The notes: a model not told the origin generated them from the letters alone. Positions 49,898 through 60,221 are shown, numbered from the stretch's first letter. The stretch is 64,000 nt of DNA from Halomarina salina (GCF_023074835.1 NZ_JALLGW010000005.1:62001-126000), one strand, 5' to 3'. Made by a program: numbers and translations.

Positions 49898-52267
49898 ATG
49901 ACAGAGAATCCGGACGCAGCGGGGGAGACGAGCGGGGGCGGGCAGCGACGGGAGCTGACCGCCCGCCTCGTCGTCCCCGAGATGGACTGTCCGTCCTGCG
50001 CCCAGAAAGTCGACAAGAGCCTCCAGCGCGTCGACGGCGTCGTTGACGCCACGCTCCAGCCGACCACCGGTACGGCCAACGTCACGTACGACTCAGACCG
50101 CATCAGCGAGGCCGATGTGGTCGACGCAATCGAAGGCGCCGGCTACGAGGTCGTCAGAGAGTCGGATTCCGACCACGATGAGTCAGAGGATGCGGCCGGT
50201 GGCGCCGACATCGCGCCACCGTCGGAGGTCTGGACGAGTCCTCGCGCGAAGAAGACGTGGCTCGGCGCGGCGTTCGTCACGCTCGGCCTCCTCTTCGAGT
50301 TCCTCCTCACCGGGCAGAACGTCACGGTGGCGAGCGTCCTCGAGTACCCGCTCCACATCGCCGACGTCCTGTTCCTCGGCGCTGTCGCCGCCAGCGGCAT
50401 CCCCGTCGTCCGCAGCGGGTACTACTCCGCGAAGAACCGAAGCCTCGACATCGACCTGCTGATGGGGACGGCGATCATCGCGGCGACCGGTATCGGCTAC
50501 TTCGTCGAGGCGGCGACGCTGGCCGTCCTGTTCAGCATCGCCGAGCTGCTCGAGGATTACGCGATGGACAGGGCGCGGGACTCCCTGCGCGAGCTGATGG
50601 AACTCTCGCCCGACGAGGCCACCGTCGTGCGCGACGGCGAGGAAGTCACGGTGCCCGCCGACGAAGTGGAGGTGGGTGAGACCGTGGTCGTTCGCCCCGG
50701 TGACAAGATTCCGTTGGACGGCACGGTCGTCGAGGGCGAGAGCGCGGTCGACCAGTCGCCGATTACCGGCGAGAGCGTCCCCGTCGACAAGACCGCCGGC
50801 GACGAGGTGTACGCGGGCGCGATCAACGAGGAGGGCTACCTCGAAGTCGAAGTCACGTCGACGGCGGGCGACTCGACGCTCTCGCGCATCATCGAGATGG
50901 TGCAGGGCGCACAGGCGAAGAAGACCGACACCGAGCAGTTCGTCGACCGCTTCTCGGGCTACTACACGCCGGTCGTGGTCGTGTTGGCAATCCTGACCGC
51001 CGCCATTCCACCGTTGGTCATCGCCGACCCCGTCTCGGTGGACGTGGCCGGGTACGGGTTCACCTTCGCCGGCGACTGGCAGACGTGGTTCATCCGCGGA
51101 CTCACCCTGCTGGTGATTGCCTGCCCGTGCGCGTTCGTCATCTCGACGCCCGTCTCCGTGGTGTCGGGGATCACCAGCGCCGCGAAGAACGGCGTGCTGA
51201 TCAAGGGCGGCAACTACCTCGAAGCGATGGGCGAAGTCGATGCCGTCGCGCTCGACAAGACGGGGACGCTCACGAAGGGCGAACTCGCCGTCACCGACGT
51301 CGTCCCGGTCGGCGACACCACTGAGGACGATCTGCTCCGTCGCGCCGCCGGGCTGGAGCGGCGCAGTGAGCATCCCATCGCCGCAGCGATTCTCGCCCGT
51401 GCCGACGAGGCGGGCGTGGGCAACCTGCCCGACCCGACTGGCTTCGAGAGCCTCACCGGGAAGGGCATCCGCGGGGAGATCGACGGCGAGACGTACTACG
51501 CGGGCAAGCCCGCACTCTTCGAGGAGTTGGGCTTCGACCTCGCTCGGGCACGCCGCGAGACGGACGGCGGCGTCGTGGCGGAAGAGGCGGCCGAGTCCGA
51601 CGACGGGCCGTTCGCCGAGGACGCGCTCGCCGCGCTGGAGCGGGAGGGCAAGACGGTCGTTATCGTCGGAACGGAGTCGGAGTTGCTGGGTGCCATCGCC
51701 ATCGCCGACGAGGTGCGCCCGGCCTCGAAGCGGGCCGTCCAGCGCCTGCAGGAGCTTGGTGTCGAGCGCGTCGTGATGCTGACGGGCGACAACGAGGGCA
51801 CCGCCCGCGCCATCGCCGAGCAGGTCGACGTCGACGAGTACCGCGCCGAACTCTTGCCGGAGGAGAAGGTCGACGCCGTCGAGGAGTTGCAGGCGGAGTA
51901 CGGCGAGGTGGCGATGGTCGGCGATGGCATCAACGACGCGCCCGCGCTCGCCACCGCGGAGGTCGGTATTGCGATGGGAGCCGCCGGCACCGACACCGCG
52001 CTCGAGACCGCCGACATCGCGCTGATGGGCGACGACGTCGGGAAGCTGCCGTACCTCTACGAACTGTCGCACACGGCCAACGGCGTCATCCGGCAGAACA
52101 TCTGGACGAGCCTCGGCGTGAAGGCGCTGCTTGCCGTCGGCGTGCCGATTGGGCTCGTCAGCGTCGCCGTCGCTGTCGTCGTCGGCGACATGGGGATGAG
52201 TCTCGGCGTCACCGGGAACGCGATGCGGCTGTCACGGATCGAGCCCGACCGGTTCTCCGACACCTGA
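49898..52267 (+). CDS. P1B-type Zn/Cd/Pb-transporting ATPase (ZntA/CadA-like)
   Basis: A 789-residue P-type ATPase: an HMA domain (MDCPSCAQKV near 30), spans, TGES (ITGESVPVD), the membrane motif ACPCAF (CPC, as in Zn/Cd pumps), DKTGTLT and GDGINDAPAL. CPCAF and a short metal-binding N-terminus fit Zn(II)/Cd(II)/Pb(II) export. ATG 49898 is preferred to GTG 49895. It is flanked by an HTH-10 regulator upstream and a convergent HTH gene downstream. Confidence 0.9.
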   Translation: MTENPDAAGETSGGGQRRELTARLVVPEMDCPSCAQKVDKSLQRVDGVVDATLQPTTGTANVTYDSDRISEADVVDAIEGAGYEVVRESDSDHDESEDAAGGADIAPPSEVWTSPRAKKTWLGAAFVTLGLLFEFLLTGQNVTVASVLEYPLHIADVLFLGAVAASGIPVVRSGYYSAKNRSLDIDLLMGTAIIAATGIGYFVEAATLAVLFSIAELLEDYAMDRARDSLRELMELSPDEATVVRDGEEVTVPADEVEVGETVVVRPGDKIPLDGTVVEGESAVDQSPITGESVPVDKTAGDEVYAGAINEEGYLEVEVTSTAGDSTLSRIIEMVQGAQAKKTDTEQFVDRFSGYYTPVVVVLAILTAAIPPLVIADPVSVDVAGYGFTFAGDWQTWFIRGLTLLVIACPCAFVISTPVSVVSGITSAAKNGVLIKGGNYLEAMGEVDAVALDKTGTLTKGELAVTDVVPVGDTTEDDLLRRAAGLERRSEHPIAAAILARADEAGVGNLPDPTGFESLTGKGIRGEIDGETYYAGKPALFEELGFDLARARRETDGGVVAEEAAESDDGPFAEDALAALEREGKTVVIVGTESELLGAIAIADEVRPASKRAVQRLQELGVERVVMLTGDNEGTARAIAEQVDVDEYRAELLPEEKVDAVEELQAEYGEVAMVGDGINDAPALATAEVGIAMGAAGTDTALETADIALMGDDVGKLPYLYELSHTANGVIRQNIWTSLGVKALLAVGVPIGLVSVAVAVVVGDMGMSLGVTGNAMRLSRIEPDRFSDT

Positions 52268-52276
52268 CGGCCTCCT

Positions 52277-52717
52277 TCACTCTCCAAGTCTGCTGTACTC
52301 CCGGAGCTGTTCCCGGAGGCCGTCTTCCTCGACTGGAGGATCGAACTCTCCCTCGTTCTCTCGTGCCCACTCCGTCAGCTCCCCGACGTCTTCGTCGAAG
52401 TGCCGGCGTAACGCTTTGATCGTGCGGTACCGCTCCGTGAGACCTGTGTGGTCGAGGTAGAGGCGGAGCTTTGCGCCCGCCTCGGTCAGGCGGTATGCGT
52501 GGGAGGTGCCGCGCCCCTCGATTTCTCGGCGCTCGTACAGTCCGAGTTCCTCGCCCTCCCGCAGGCGGGTCGAGACCGTCGACCGGCTGACCGTCGATTC
52601 CTCCACTAACCGTGTGAACTGGCTCCCGTTTGGTTCGATTTCACAGAGCAGTTCGACCGCGCCCTTGGCCTCGAGGTAGGCCGACAGGGGTGCGTCCGAG
52701 CCGTCTTCACCACTCAT
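52277..52717 (-). CDS. Winged-helix (MarR-like) regulator
   Basis: A 146-residue protein with a winged helix at about 15-90 (LSAYLEAKGAVELLCEIEPN, then VSRSTVSTRLREGEELGLYE) and an acidic C-terminal helix. The start at 52717 matches a leaderless transcript. An inverted ATAGTA / TACTAT pair is just upstream. It ends 9 bp from the convergent ATPase stop. Confidence 0.75.
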   Translation of the reverse strand: MSGEDGSDAPLSAYLEAKGAVELLCEIEPNGSQFTRLVEESTVSRSTVSTRLREGEELGLYERREIEGRGTSHAYRLTEAGAKLRLYLDHTGLTERYRTIKALRRHFDEDVGELTEWARENEGEFDPPVEEDGLREQLREYSRLGE

Positions 52718-52726
52718 GGCACCAAT

Positions 52727-52747
52727 AGTACAGTACATACTATACTA
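52727..52747. promoter_or_regulatory. ATAGTA...TACTAT inverted repeat at the regulator promoter
   Basis: ATAGTA and TACTAT arms around CAGTACA, about 10-25 bp upstream of the start on the minus strand. Candidate autoregulatory operator. Confidence 0.45.
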
Positions 52748-52997
52748 ATACTTGGGGATTGTGCCGCCGCTGAACGGTGCAGAGCGGATAGAATACCGAC
52801 ACGCGTTTACGCGTCCCGCCACTTCACAGGCATCAGTCACCGACGGGGTCTGCTTCCCGGAAACACGGAAACGACACGCCCTCAGTTTAGTACAAATCAT
52901 ACCATTGATCGGCAAAATGATGCTCGCGAACGCGGCGGACGCGGCGACAGCCGACCCGAGGAGACACCGAGTCGTCACCGTCTCGAACCCTCCATAG

Positions 52998-54905
52998 ATG
53001 CCGCTGGACGACTCCCTCCGAGACGCCGTGAACGACGTGCGGCTGCAGGCGGAGGAACTCTTCCCCGAACACGGCAATCTCACGTACGTCATCGGAAAGA
53101 TCGTCCTCCCGACCCACCTCCTCGCGGACGGACACGACCACCAGACCAACACCCCCTTCGACTTCGAGGGGATGCTCAAACTGGCCATCTACAGGCGCGT
53201 GACCGGAATGAGTCAGGAGGCCATCTCCGACCAGCTCGAAAACTGGCCCTACCTCCAGCAGCGGTTCGGCTTGGACGGTGCCCCGTCGCAGGAGACCATC
53301 TCCTACACGAAGCGACACCGGTTCGAGGATCTGGACACGCGCCATTTCCTGCGGGCGGTCGCCGACGAGTTTGCCGAGTTGACCGAGGAACACGACTCCA
53401 CGTACAGCCCCGACCAACCGCCAGACAGCGATCCGTCACCGGAGGAGGTCGCGGCGAGCGGCGAGCCGATTCACCACTACGTGGATCGGCACGCCAAGCA
53501 CGTCATCACCGGGGCGCAAAACGAGGTCTGGCCGGTGCTTGACACCGGCCGCGCCGACAACACCAAGCACGCCGACAGGCGGGTGTGGGAACACCAGACC
53601 GCGATGAGCCTCTCGAAACGCGCGGGGACGCACAGCGTGTTCCGGACGTTCAACAAGTTCCGCCGAGACGCACTCCACCACGACACCCACCTGTACGCAG
53701 TCCAGATGCTCGGCCTCCCCGACGACCACGACTACGACCTCTCCGAGTACCCCGGAGCCCGCCTCCCCACGCCCGACTGGCGAGACGTCGCCTCCTCTGT
53801 CACGAACCAGTTCAACGCCGCCGTCGACAGGCAGATGACCAACATCGCGCCGACCGCGCTGTTCACAGAGCCGGTGGTGGCCGCCCTCGACACGACCCAC
53901 GACCCGTTCAACGTCTCCCCGTGGAAGGACGAAGAGGACATCGAGCCGGAGGACGACCGGATCGCGGTCGGCAGAGACACGGGAAGGACGAAGGTGCCAA
54001 AGGACGACTACCCCGAGATGGTGAACGGCGGCGAGGACAGCCACACCTACCAGTACGAGTACGCGACGCTCACGGTCGTCGGTCGGAACGCACCCATCGT
54101 GCTGGCGGTCGAACCCGTCCGTCACGACTCGACGTGGGAAGGGGAGGAGGGGGAGACCGTTAGCTGGGCCGAAGTGGTCGACCGCTTGCTCACACAGGCG
54201 CGGAAGCACGTCGACATCCAGCTCGTGATGGCCGACCGGGCGTTCGACGGACACGCCGTCGGCCACGTCATCGACCAGTACCACGGCGTGAACTACCTGA
54301 TTCCCAAAAAGAAGAACGCGACCGTCGGGGGCGAGAACGTCGCCGACAAGTTGAGCGACGTGAAGGAAGACATGACGCTGCGGAGTCGCGTCGAACGGGA
54401 CGCGTCCCTGTACCTGACCTCGGACACCCCGTACGTGGACGTGGCGGACGACCCGACCGTGGGCGAGGACGGCTACAGCCACGACGCGAGCTTTCTGTAC
54501 GTGCCGGCGGAGGACGAGGACTGGGCCGTGGACGAGGACAACGAGTACGCCGTGTTCGTGACGAACGCGGACGACGTGTCGCCGATGGAGGCCATCGGGC
54601 TCTCTGACGAGTACTCCAAGCGGTGGGACATCGAAATCGAGTACAAGATGGTCAAGCCGCTGCTGCCGTCGATCCGGTCGACGGACTACCGGATGCGGTT
54701 CTTCACGTTCGCGTACAGCCTGCTGCTGTACAATCTGTGGCGGATGGTGGATCACTCGCTGAAGACGTTGGTGTCGGAGGTGTACGACGAGTACGGCCGG
54801 GGGCCGCACGAGGAGCGGTTGGATCCGTTGCTGACGCTGGCCGACCTCCACATGACCGTGGTGGCGTTGATGCTGTTGCCGGACGGGGTCGACCCGCCGT
54901 TCTGA
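52998..54905 (+). CDS. IS4-type transposase (full length)
   Basis: A 635-residue DDE transposase. The N-terminus is HTH-like (YRRVTGMSQEAISDQLENWP). DDE-type residues are visible as VVAALDTTHDPF (first Asp), VMADRAFDG (second Asp) and the IS4 C-terminal signature YSKRWDIEIEYKMVKPLLP (Y-x3-R-W-x-x-E-x-x-Y-K). It is intact and could be active. I could not resolve clear terminal inverted repeats in the flanking 250-400 bp, so element limits are open. Confidence 0.85.
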   Translation: MPLDDSLRDAVNDVRLQAEELFPEHGNLTYVIGKIVLPTHLLADGHDHQTNTPFDFEGMLKLAIYRRVTGMSQEAISDQLENWPYLQQRFGLDGAPSQETISYTKRHRFEDLDTRHFLRAVADEFAELTEEHDSTYSPDQPPDSDPSPEEVAASGEPIHHYVDRHAKHVITGAQNEVWPVLDTGRADNTKHADRRVWEHQTAMSLSKRAGTHSVFRTFNKFRRDALHHDTHLYAVQMLGLPDDHDYDLSEYPGARLPTPDWRDVASSVTNQFNAAVDRQMTNIAPTALFTEPVVAALDTTHDPFNVSPWKDEEDIEPEDDRIAVGRDTGRTKVPKDDYPEMVNGGEDSHTYQYEYATLTVVGRNAPIVLAVEPVRHDSTWEGEEGETVSWAEVVDRLLTQARKHVDIQLVMADRAFDGHAVGHVIDQYHGVNYLIPKKKNATVGGENVADKLSDVKEDMTLRSRVERDASLYLTSDTPYVDVADDPTVGEDGYSHDASFLYVPAEDEDWAVDEDNEYAVFVTNADDVSPMEAIGLSDEYSKRWDIEIEYKMVKPLLPSIRSTDYRMRFFTFAYSLLLYNLWRMVDHSLKTLVSEVYDEYGRGPHEERLDPLLTLADLHMTVVALMLLPDGVDPPF

Positions 54906-55296
54906 CGGGGGCAACTTTCTGGTAATTATTCTCACCGATTAGCGACTCGTAGCTCTGCCACACTCCGTTTTCGCCGGTATTTCTCGGAAAGAGTATGTTT
55001 TCGTCGGTGGTGGCCGGAGCAAGTCCCGACTGACCTCCCAAATACCGATTCACCCCCGATAATCGGTTGATTCGGTTGGTAGCTACCCCTACTTTCCGAA
55101 ACTATGGAAGTTGAGACTACAGCAGGTATAGCGGGCCTGTAATGCGTGGAATCGGCCGAATCGAAAAGGAGAATCCGCTTCAGATCGCTTTCTGAACGGC
55201 CGCTCTTGTTCCACAGGCAACTATTCCAGCGGATTTCGGAGACTCTGGATAGTGTCGCCACTGTGAAGACACGCTATCGCGGAGAGAGTCTCGTTA
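54906..55296. other. 391-bp gap between two transposase genes
   Basis: Probably holds the ends of both IS elements. A hairpin with arms ACCGATT (55044-55050) and AATCGGT (55061-55067) is visible. No gene seen. Confidence 0.4.
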
Positions 55297-56973
55297 CTAT
55301 CCGATTCCGGTTTCCTTCTTCACCAGTGTCAGCGTGTTGTCGGCTGTCACAATGGGCGAGTGTTCGTACTCGCCGGTCAACTGTACCTGCACAAGCAAAT
55401 CAACCGCTCGCCAGATCGAGTACAGGAGACAGGCGAACGCGAAATAGAAGAATCGGAGGCTAAAATTCTTCGAGGTCGTCGCACCCATGAATCGTTTGAT
55501 CGACTTGTACCCGCTCTCAATCTCCCATCTGTATCCGTACTCAGTAAGGAACCCGCTATTCCGATTCGTCATGAACACCGAGTACTGCCGATGATCGGTG
55601 TGCTCGGAATTCTCATTCCGTCGATAGATGAGTGTCGTTGAATGCCATTCGTTGTCGCCGAGATGCAATTTCCGATCTGTCTCGTACCGGTCCTTGTTGC
55701 GCTTGAGAAGTCGTTTCGCCTGGGCTTTCTCACTCGTCTGCATCCGCTTGGGCACCACGTAGGAGAGCCCGCGCTGGCTGAGCATCTCCAGGATGTGCTG
55801 GCTGTCGAACTCACGGTCCATCAGCACGTTATCGACATGAACGAGGTTCTCTGCAGAGTCCAAGAGGTTCTCGACGATCTCCATGCGCGTATATCCTTTG
55901 CGCACTGGCCGCGCGTCTAACACGATTGGGACAGCATTCCCGACCAGCTGGACTGTCGCCCACTGGTAGGCGTACTCATCGGTTTTCTCCTTCGTGCCGA
56001 TAATTTCGTCCTCATGCCCGGTTCGATCTCCTGTGAACGGGTCTGATTCAGTGATATTGATCGCGACGATGCCAGCCCGGAACAACTCCTCAGTCTCTGC
56101 GATACGATCTAAGAGGCGACTCACGGCTTGGCGGTACATTTCACGTATTTGCCTGATCGAAAGATCCCGGAGATGCTCGCGATGAGCATGACCGAGTGGT
56201 GTTCGCTCCCGATTGGACTCGTGGATGAAGCTCCGAGCGCCTTCGTTGACAGCCAAGTTCTCTCGAAGCCTCAGATAGGTCTGGAGGTCCCAGTAAGCGT
56301 TCTCGTGGATTTCACAGCCCTCGCCTCGGTCCAGTGAGAACGCTGGGAAAGCGACACGGCTAACATTCTCAGTGACTGTTTCGGCCTGCTCTAATACGGT
56401 CTGATCATCGGGGTCCGGTTCCGTACGCTCGTCACCGTGTCTGCGGCTCTGCCGTTCAGGTTCGCACGGGACTGAGATACCAGCATTCTGTGCTTTGATG
56501 AGGATTGTTCGAGCCGCGGTCTCGACGGTATCTTGGAGATCAGTAGTGAAGCGGTGGTGCCAGCTGCGCCACAGGGTTGACTGATCGGGTACTGACTGCA
56601 GGCCAATCTGTTCGCAGAGCTCGGGATGCTGGGTGAGGTATTCGACGAGGGCAGTCTCGTGGTCCCAGCCATAGCATTCTTTCAGCAGGAATAGGCGAAA
56701 TAGTGTCTCCATTTCGTAGCTCGTTGACCCTGCGTATCGGTCGTGGGCATCGAATCGGACATATGCGAGTGGGAGTGTGGAGACGAACGGTTCGACCGTC
56801 TCGTGCGCCTCCTGTTGGAACCAGGTTTCCGCGACGATACGAACGTCTGTTTCTACTGCGGCGAGTGATGAGCGGTCGAACAGTGGCGTGGACTCGTACG
56901 CAGGCCAGTCGGTGAAGGGCTGTTGGGCGATTTGTCGAAAGACAGTGCGGCGAGATTTACGTGTTGGAGCCAC
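55297..56973 (-). CDS. IS4-type transposase (second family, full length)
   Basis: A 558-residue DDE transposase, distinct from the one at 52998. It has an N-terminal helical part (SYEMETLFRLFLLKECYGWD), GIVAINITESDPF (first Asp region), VLMDREFDS (second Asp) and the IS4 signature YRWEIESGYKSIKRFMG. The frame is intact. Terminal repeats not resolved. The domain order and length are like other haloarchaeal IS4-group elements, but I cannot name the IS. Confidence 0.85.
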   Translation of the reverse strand: MAPTRKSRRTVFRQIAQQPFTDWPAYESTPLFDRSSLAAVETDVRIVAETWFQQEAHETVEPFVSTLPLAYVRFDAHDRYAGSTSYEMETLFRLFLLKECYGWDHETALVEYLTQHPELCEQIGLQSVPDQSTLWRSWHHRFTTDLQDTVETAARTILIKAQNAGISVPCEPERQSRRHGDERTEPDPDDQTVLEQAETVTENVSRVAFPAFSLDRGEGCEIHENAYWDLQTYLRLRENLAVNEGARSFIHESNRERTPLGHAHREHLRDLSIRQIREMYRQAVSRLLDRIAETEELFRAGIVAINITESDPFTGDRTGHEDEIIGTKEKTDEYAYQWATVQLVGNAVPIVLDARPVRKGYTRMEIVENLLDSAENLVHVDNVLMDREFDSQHILEMLSQRGLSYVVPKRMQTSEKAQAKRLLKRNKDRYETDRKLHLGDNEWHSTTLIYRRNENSEHTDHRQYSVFMTNRNSGFLTEYGYRWEIESGYKSIKRFMGATTSKNFSLRFFYFAFACLLYSIWRAVDLLVQVQLTGEYEHSPIVTADNTLTLVKKETGIG

Positions 56974-57082
56974 GGAGGGACGGTGGCAACGACGTAGTCA
57001 AGTATTCATCTAACTGCTCGATACAGGATCCCGGCTATTCGCTTCTTAGAGACTGACTATAGAGGTACATGGGAAGGCCAAT

Positions 57083-57785
57083 GAGGCACTGTTGAGTTAA
57101 GGTCTGGAGAACGAAGCGGTCGAAATTTGTGGTGCCTATGCCAGAAATCGTCCGGCAAGGGAGGCTAGCGGCTGCATCGAATTAGATTTTGTGAGGCTGA
57201 AGCGACACCGCAACCGTTGATGCGGCTCAGTATCCACCTTCACGCGGCTGAATTGTCACTCTCATATACTGTTGGTGTTATCGATTGTCTTGGTGTCCAA
57301 CGCGCTCGATCCACTGTTCATAACTAGGTACAGAAAGCCGATTTACAGCCCCGTGACGGCAAGAACCCGAATCACGTTGCGGTCGACGAAACCGTGATTC
57401 AACTCAACGGTCAACAATTTTGGCTGTACGCCGCGGTCGATCCCGAAACAAACGAATTGCTGCACGTGCGTCTGTTTCCGACGCGAACCATCGTCCTGAC
57501 AAAGCAGTTCCTGCAGGAACTCCAAGAGAAACACGACATCGCTGATGCCGTGTTTCTCGTTGATGGTGCACCGTGGTTACAAACCGTGCTATTCAAGGAA
57601 ACTCCGATCTCAGCATGTCACCCATGGAAATCGGAGTACTGTCGAACGTGTTTTCAAAGAGGTAAATCTACGAACCGAACAGTTTACGAATCATTTCCGA
57701 CACCCCTCAGCCGAATCGGCCTATGGTTTCAAACATTCGCATTCGCGTGGAACCAACTAATCTGAACAACGCTTGCCCTGTTGAA
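57083..57785 (+). mobile_element. Decayed ISH15-like IS6 element
   Basis: The left end appears to begin GGCACTGTTGAGTTAAGG near 57083 and the right end lies near 57785. The inside encodes a degenerate IS6 transposase (see next entry). Limits are approximate. Confidence 0.5.
57138..57775 (+). pseudogene. ISH15-like IS6 transposase pseudogene
   Basis: Fragments of an IS6 transposase appear in all three frames. They are MPEIVRQGRLAA (57138), then LHAAELSLSYTVGVIDCLGV with QRARSTVHN and a stop where Trp is expected, then HVAVDETVIQLNGQQFWLYA (first DDE Asp) and DAVFLVDGAPWLQT (second Asp). A shifted HGNRSTVERVFKEVNLRTEQ (third residue, Glu) and a shifted FAFAWNQLI end the series. At least three frameshifts and one nonsense codon make it inactive. 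Confidence 0.75.
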
Positions 57786-57853
57786 CGCAAGACAGCGTCG
57801 GGGTAGGGTCAGTTTCTACAGACTCACAGCGTCAAAGACGAGTTTTTGAACTC

Positions 57854-58479
57854 ACTCAGCTTTGCACGTTGAAGTAGGAGCATAACATAGGCGGTAGCAA
57901 AGACGGATAATGCCGATTACGGACTTCCTGTCGTGTACGCGCGTGTTCGACGAGTTCGAGTCGCTGTCACCAGCACAACGCCGTCACGCGAAAACCTACG
58001 CCACCGGTCTTGTTGCGGCCAGCGACAAGACCGTGGCGGGTATCGCACGCGAAGGCCTTCCGGCCAACAGCAAATGCGCCCTTAACAAGTTCCTCACCGA
58101 ATACAACTGGGATGAACAGCAATTCAACCACGAACGCCTCGAAGAACTCCAAAAACACGGTGAAACGCGCTGGTCGAAGGATGGTTACATCATCCTTGAC
58201 GACACCTTCACCGAGAAAGCCGGGGACGAAGTCCCCCGCATTGGCCGCTTCTACGATCACGCTGAAGGTGATACTGTCTGGGGCCAAGACCTCATCTACG
58301 CCTTCTACGCTGACGACAAAACAGTCTATCCGCTTCGAGCGAACCTCGAACATTCCCTGAAGGAAGCAGTGTACAACCTTCTCTCGTGGGTTCGAGACAA
58401 CGATGATTGTGGCCCTTATGGAAGAGATCGACCACCTCTTCGTTCACTCAACCGCCGACGCTAACGTGCAAAGCTGAGT
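57854..58479 (+). mobile_element. 626-bp non-autonomous transposon with 17-bp inverted ends
   Basis: Perfect 17-bp inverted ends ACTCAGCTTTGCACGTT (57854-57870) and AACGTGCAAAGCTGAGT (58463-58479) enclose a transposase remnant whose middle is deleted. No target duplication is obvious in the immediate flanks. Confidence 0.7.
57910..58477 (+). pseudogene. Internally deleted transposase
   Basis: The first about 165 residues (MPITDFLSCTRVFDEFESLS, SDKTVAGIAREG, YIILDDTFTEKAG with a DDE-like Asp) look like the N-terminus of an IS701/IS4-type transposase. After WVRDNDD the frame jumps: the C-terminal end (VALMEEIDHLFVHSTADANV) is found in another frame and stops at 58477. So N- and C-terminal parts were fused by a deletion of most of the catalytic domain. 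Confidence 0.7.
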
Positions 58480-58561
58480 ATAGGACCGCTAAACCGTATT
58501 TTGACGAGTGTCTAAACAACCCCGTCCTTCAGAATAGAACGGTGGACCAACCATGCTATTC

Positions 58562-59005
58562 CTATTGCCGTTCTACTAGAACATTATTGGTTACCCGAAG
58601 GACAACGGAGTCGTGTTGATTAACGACCTTCCGCATAATCGTCACGAGTCCTCGGGAAGGATTGGATTTTGATGGGCGCTTCTCAAGGATTTCAAGTGTC
58701 GTGGAAAGTATATCTCCGGGACGAACAGGATTCGGGAACTCTGCTTCGTCAAAACCGACGCTCCCCAGCAGGTGGCTTTCTCGAAAGAAACTATCGACAA
58801 CCTGTTTCTGGGAGAGTGCAAAGGTTTGCAGTCCACTGGCGATTACGCCATTAAACGGCGTTTTCGCTGCTGCCTCTTCGTCAATATGGAACGGAAGCGG
58901 ATCGTATTTCTGCCCGAACTCAAGGATTTCCTGCTTGGTGACTTCGACATCATCGGTTTTGTGAGTTTCGCCGACGATGAAATCGTCGTAATATTTATAA
59001 TCCAT
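58562..59005 (-). CDS. MaoC-like hot-dog protein (enoyl-CoA hydratase type)
   Basis: A 147-residue single hot-dog protein. PLPFHIDEEAAAKTPFNGVI and ASGLQTFAL match the MaoC hydratase region (Asp/His site), though with ASG where AHG is common. These enzymes hydrate trans-2-enoyl-CoA or dehydrate the R-hydroxy form. The start at 59005 avoids overlap with the upstream gene. It is the last gene of the acyl-CoA operon. Confidence 0.8.
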   Translation of the reverse strand: MDYKYYDDFIVGETHKTDDVEVTKQEILEFGQKYDPLPFHIDEEAAAKTPFNGVIASGLQTFALSQKQVVDSFFRESHLLGSVGFDEAEFPNPVRPGDILSTTLEILEKRPSKSNPSRGLVTIMRKVVNQHDSVVLRVTNNVLVERQ

Positions 59006-59015
59006 CTTATTTTGT

Positions 59016-60221
59016 CTATAGGAGATCATTTTGCTTAGCGATCGTGTTGAGTTGGATCTCGTCAGTTCCTTCTACGATCCGAAGCACTCTAGCTAGATGG
59101 AGATGATCAACAAATGGATTGTCCTCTGATAGGCCGTTTGCGCCGTGAATCTGGACCGCGTTGTCCGCAATTTCCCAGAAAGCGTTAGTCGCGAACCAAT
59201 GGAAGATCGAGACATCCTCAACGATGTCATTACCCTGATCCAGATTCCATGCAGTTCGTAGGCCCCCAGCGTCTGCCATATACGTTTTTGCACGTCCTCG
59301 TGCATACATGCTTGACACCTGCTGGAATGACCCGATGGACTCCCCGAACGCCTCACGTTCCCGTGCATACTCCCTGCTCTTCTCAAGCAGATACTGCGAG
59401 TAGCCAACAGCTTCTGCTCCGAGTTCGAGTCGACCCATCGTCAATAGTTCCATTGCATCTCGAAATGCGCCATGCTTGGGGCCAAGAACGCGTGATTCAG
59501 ATACGGCAACGTCGTCCAGAAGGATTTCGGCTTGCCAACCCTCCAAGCCAATAGCGTTGTTGACTGATCCGACTTCGAACTCGTCGCGTTCGACGATGAA
59601 ACAAGTGATACCATCGTATCGCCGATCGACCTCCGCCAGCGGCTTTGTCCGAGCCAGCACAAGGGCGAAATCGCAGAATGCCGCGTTCGTAATCCACTGC
59701 TTTCGGCCGTTGATTATCCATTCGTCGCCGTTCTTTTCAGCTTCGGTCGACATCGAGGGTGAGTCAGAACCGACATCGGGTTCAGTTTGACCGAATGCAG
59801 TCGATTTCTTACCACGCACGACTGGCTTGAGGTACCGTTCGACCTGTTCACCCTCAGCAAGACCCAATAGCGCATTTGGCCCCTCCGGCCCCTTGAGGAC
59901 ATGCTCAGAGAGCCCTCGTCCCTTCGAAGCGACGTGGCGCTTCACTGCGTACCACGTTATTTTTGAGACCCCTTGGCCACCAACCTCTTCGGGCATATGC
60001 ATGGCGTAAAACCCCGCCTCACCACTCTTTTGACGAATACTCTGAATCGCTTCGAGTATCTCCTCGGTGGGTTGACCGTTTGCTCGTCGACCCAAGGTGG
60101 GATTGTTAAGTTTCGATTCAAGGCCACTCGCTAAGGGGGCGACCTCACGCTCAATAAACTCATCAAGGCTGTTCAATACGAGCTGCGTCTCTTCGTCAAC
60201 GTCGAAATTAATGCCTGTCAT
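59016..60221 (-). CDS. Acyl-CoA dehydrogenase
   Basis: A 401-residue FAD enzyme that introduces a 2,3 double bond into acyl-CoA. It shows STAFGQTEPDVGSDSPSMST (FAD loop), WIINGRKQWITNA, and near the C-terminus IHGANGLSEDNPFVDHLHLA and RIVEGTDEIQLN. Length and motifs are standard. Chain-length preference cannot be predicted. Confidence 0.9.
   Translation of the reverse strand: MTGINFDVDEETQLVLNSLDEFIEREVAPLASGLESKLNNPTLGRRANGQPTEEILEAIQSIRQKSGEAGFYAMHMPEEVGGQGVSKITWYAVKRHVASKGRGLSEHVLKGPEGPNALLGLAEGEQVERYLKPVVRGKKSTAFGQTEPDVGSDSPSMSTEAEKNGDEWIINGRKQWITNAAFCDFALVLARTKPLAEVDRRYDGITCFIVERDEFEVGSVNNAIGLEGWQAEILLDDVAVSESRVLGPKHGAFRDAMELLTMGRLELGAEAVGYSQYLLEKSREYAREREAFGESIGSFQQVSSMYARGRAKTYMADAGGLRTAWNLDQGNDIVEDVSIFHWFATNAFWEIADNAVQIHGANGLSEDNPFVDHLHLARVLRIVEGTDEIQLNTIAKQNDLL

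Noticed and set aside
50183-52072. A 629-residue minus-strand frame opposite the Zn/Cd ATPase
   Set aside because: Also an antisense shadow; its composition is rich in Arg, His and Val in the way expected from the reverse complement of acidic coding sequence.
53436-54935. A 499-residue minus-strand frame opposite the first IS4-type transposase
   Set aside because: Antisense shadow of a clearly coding DDE transposase.
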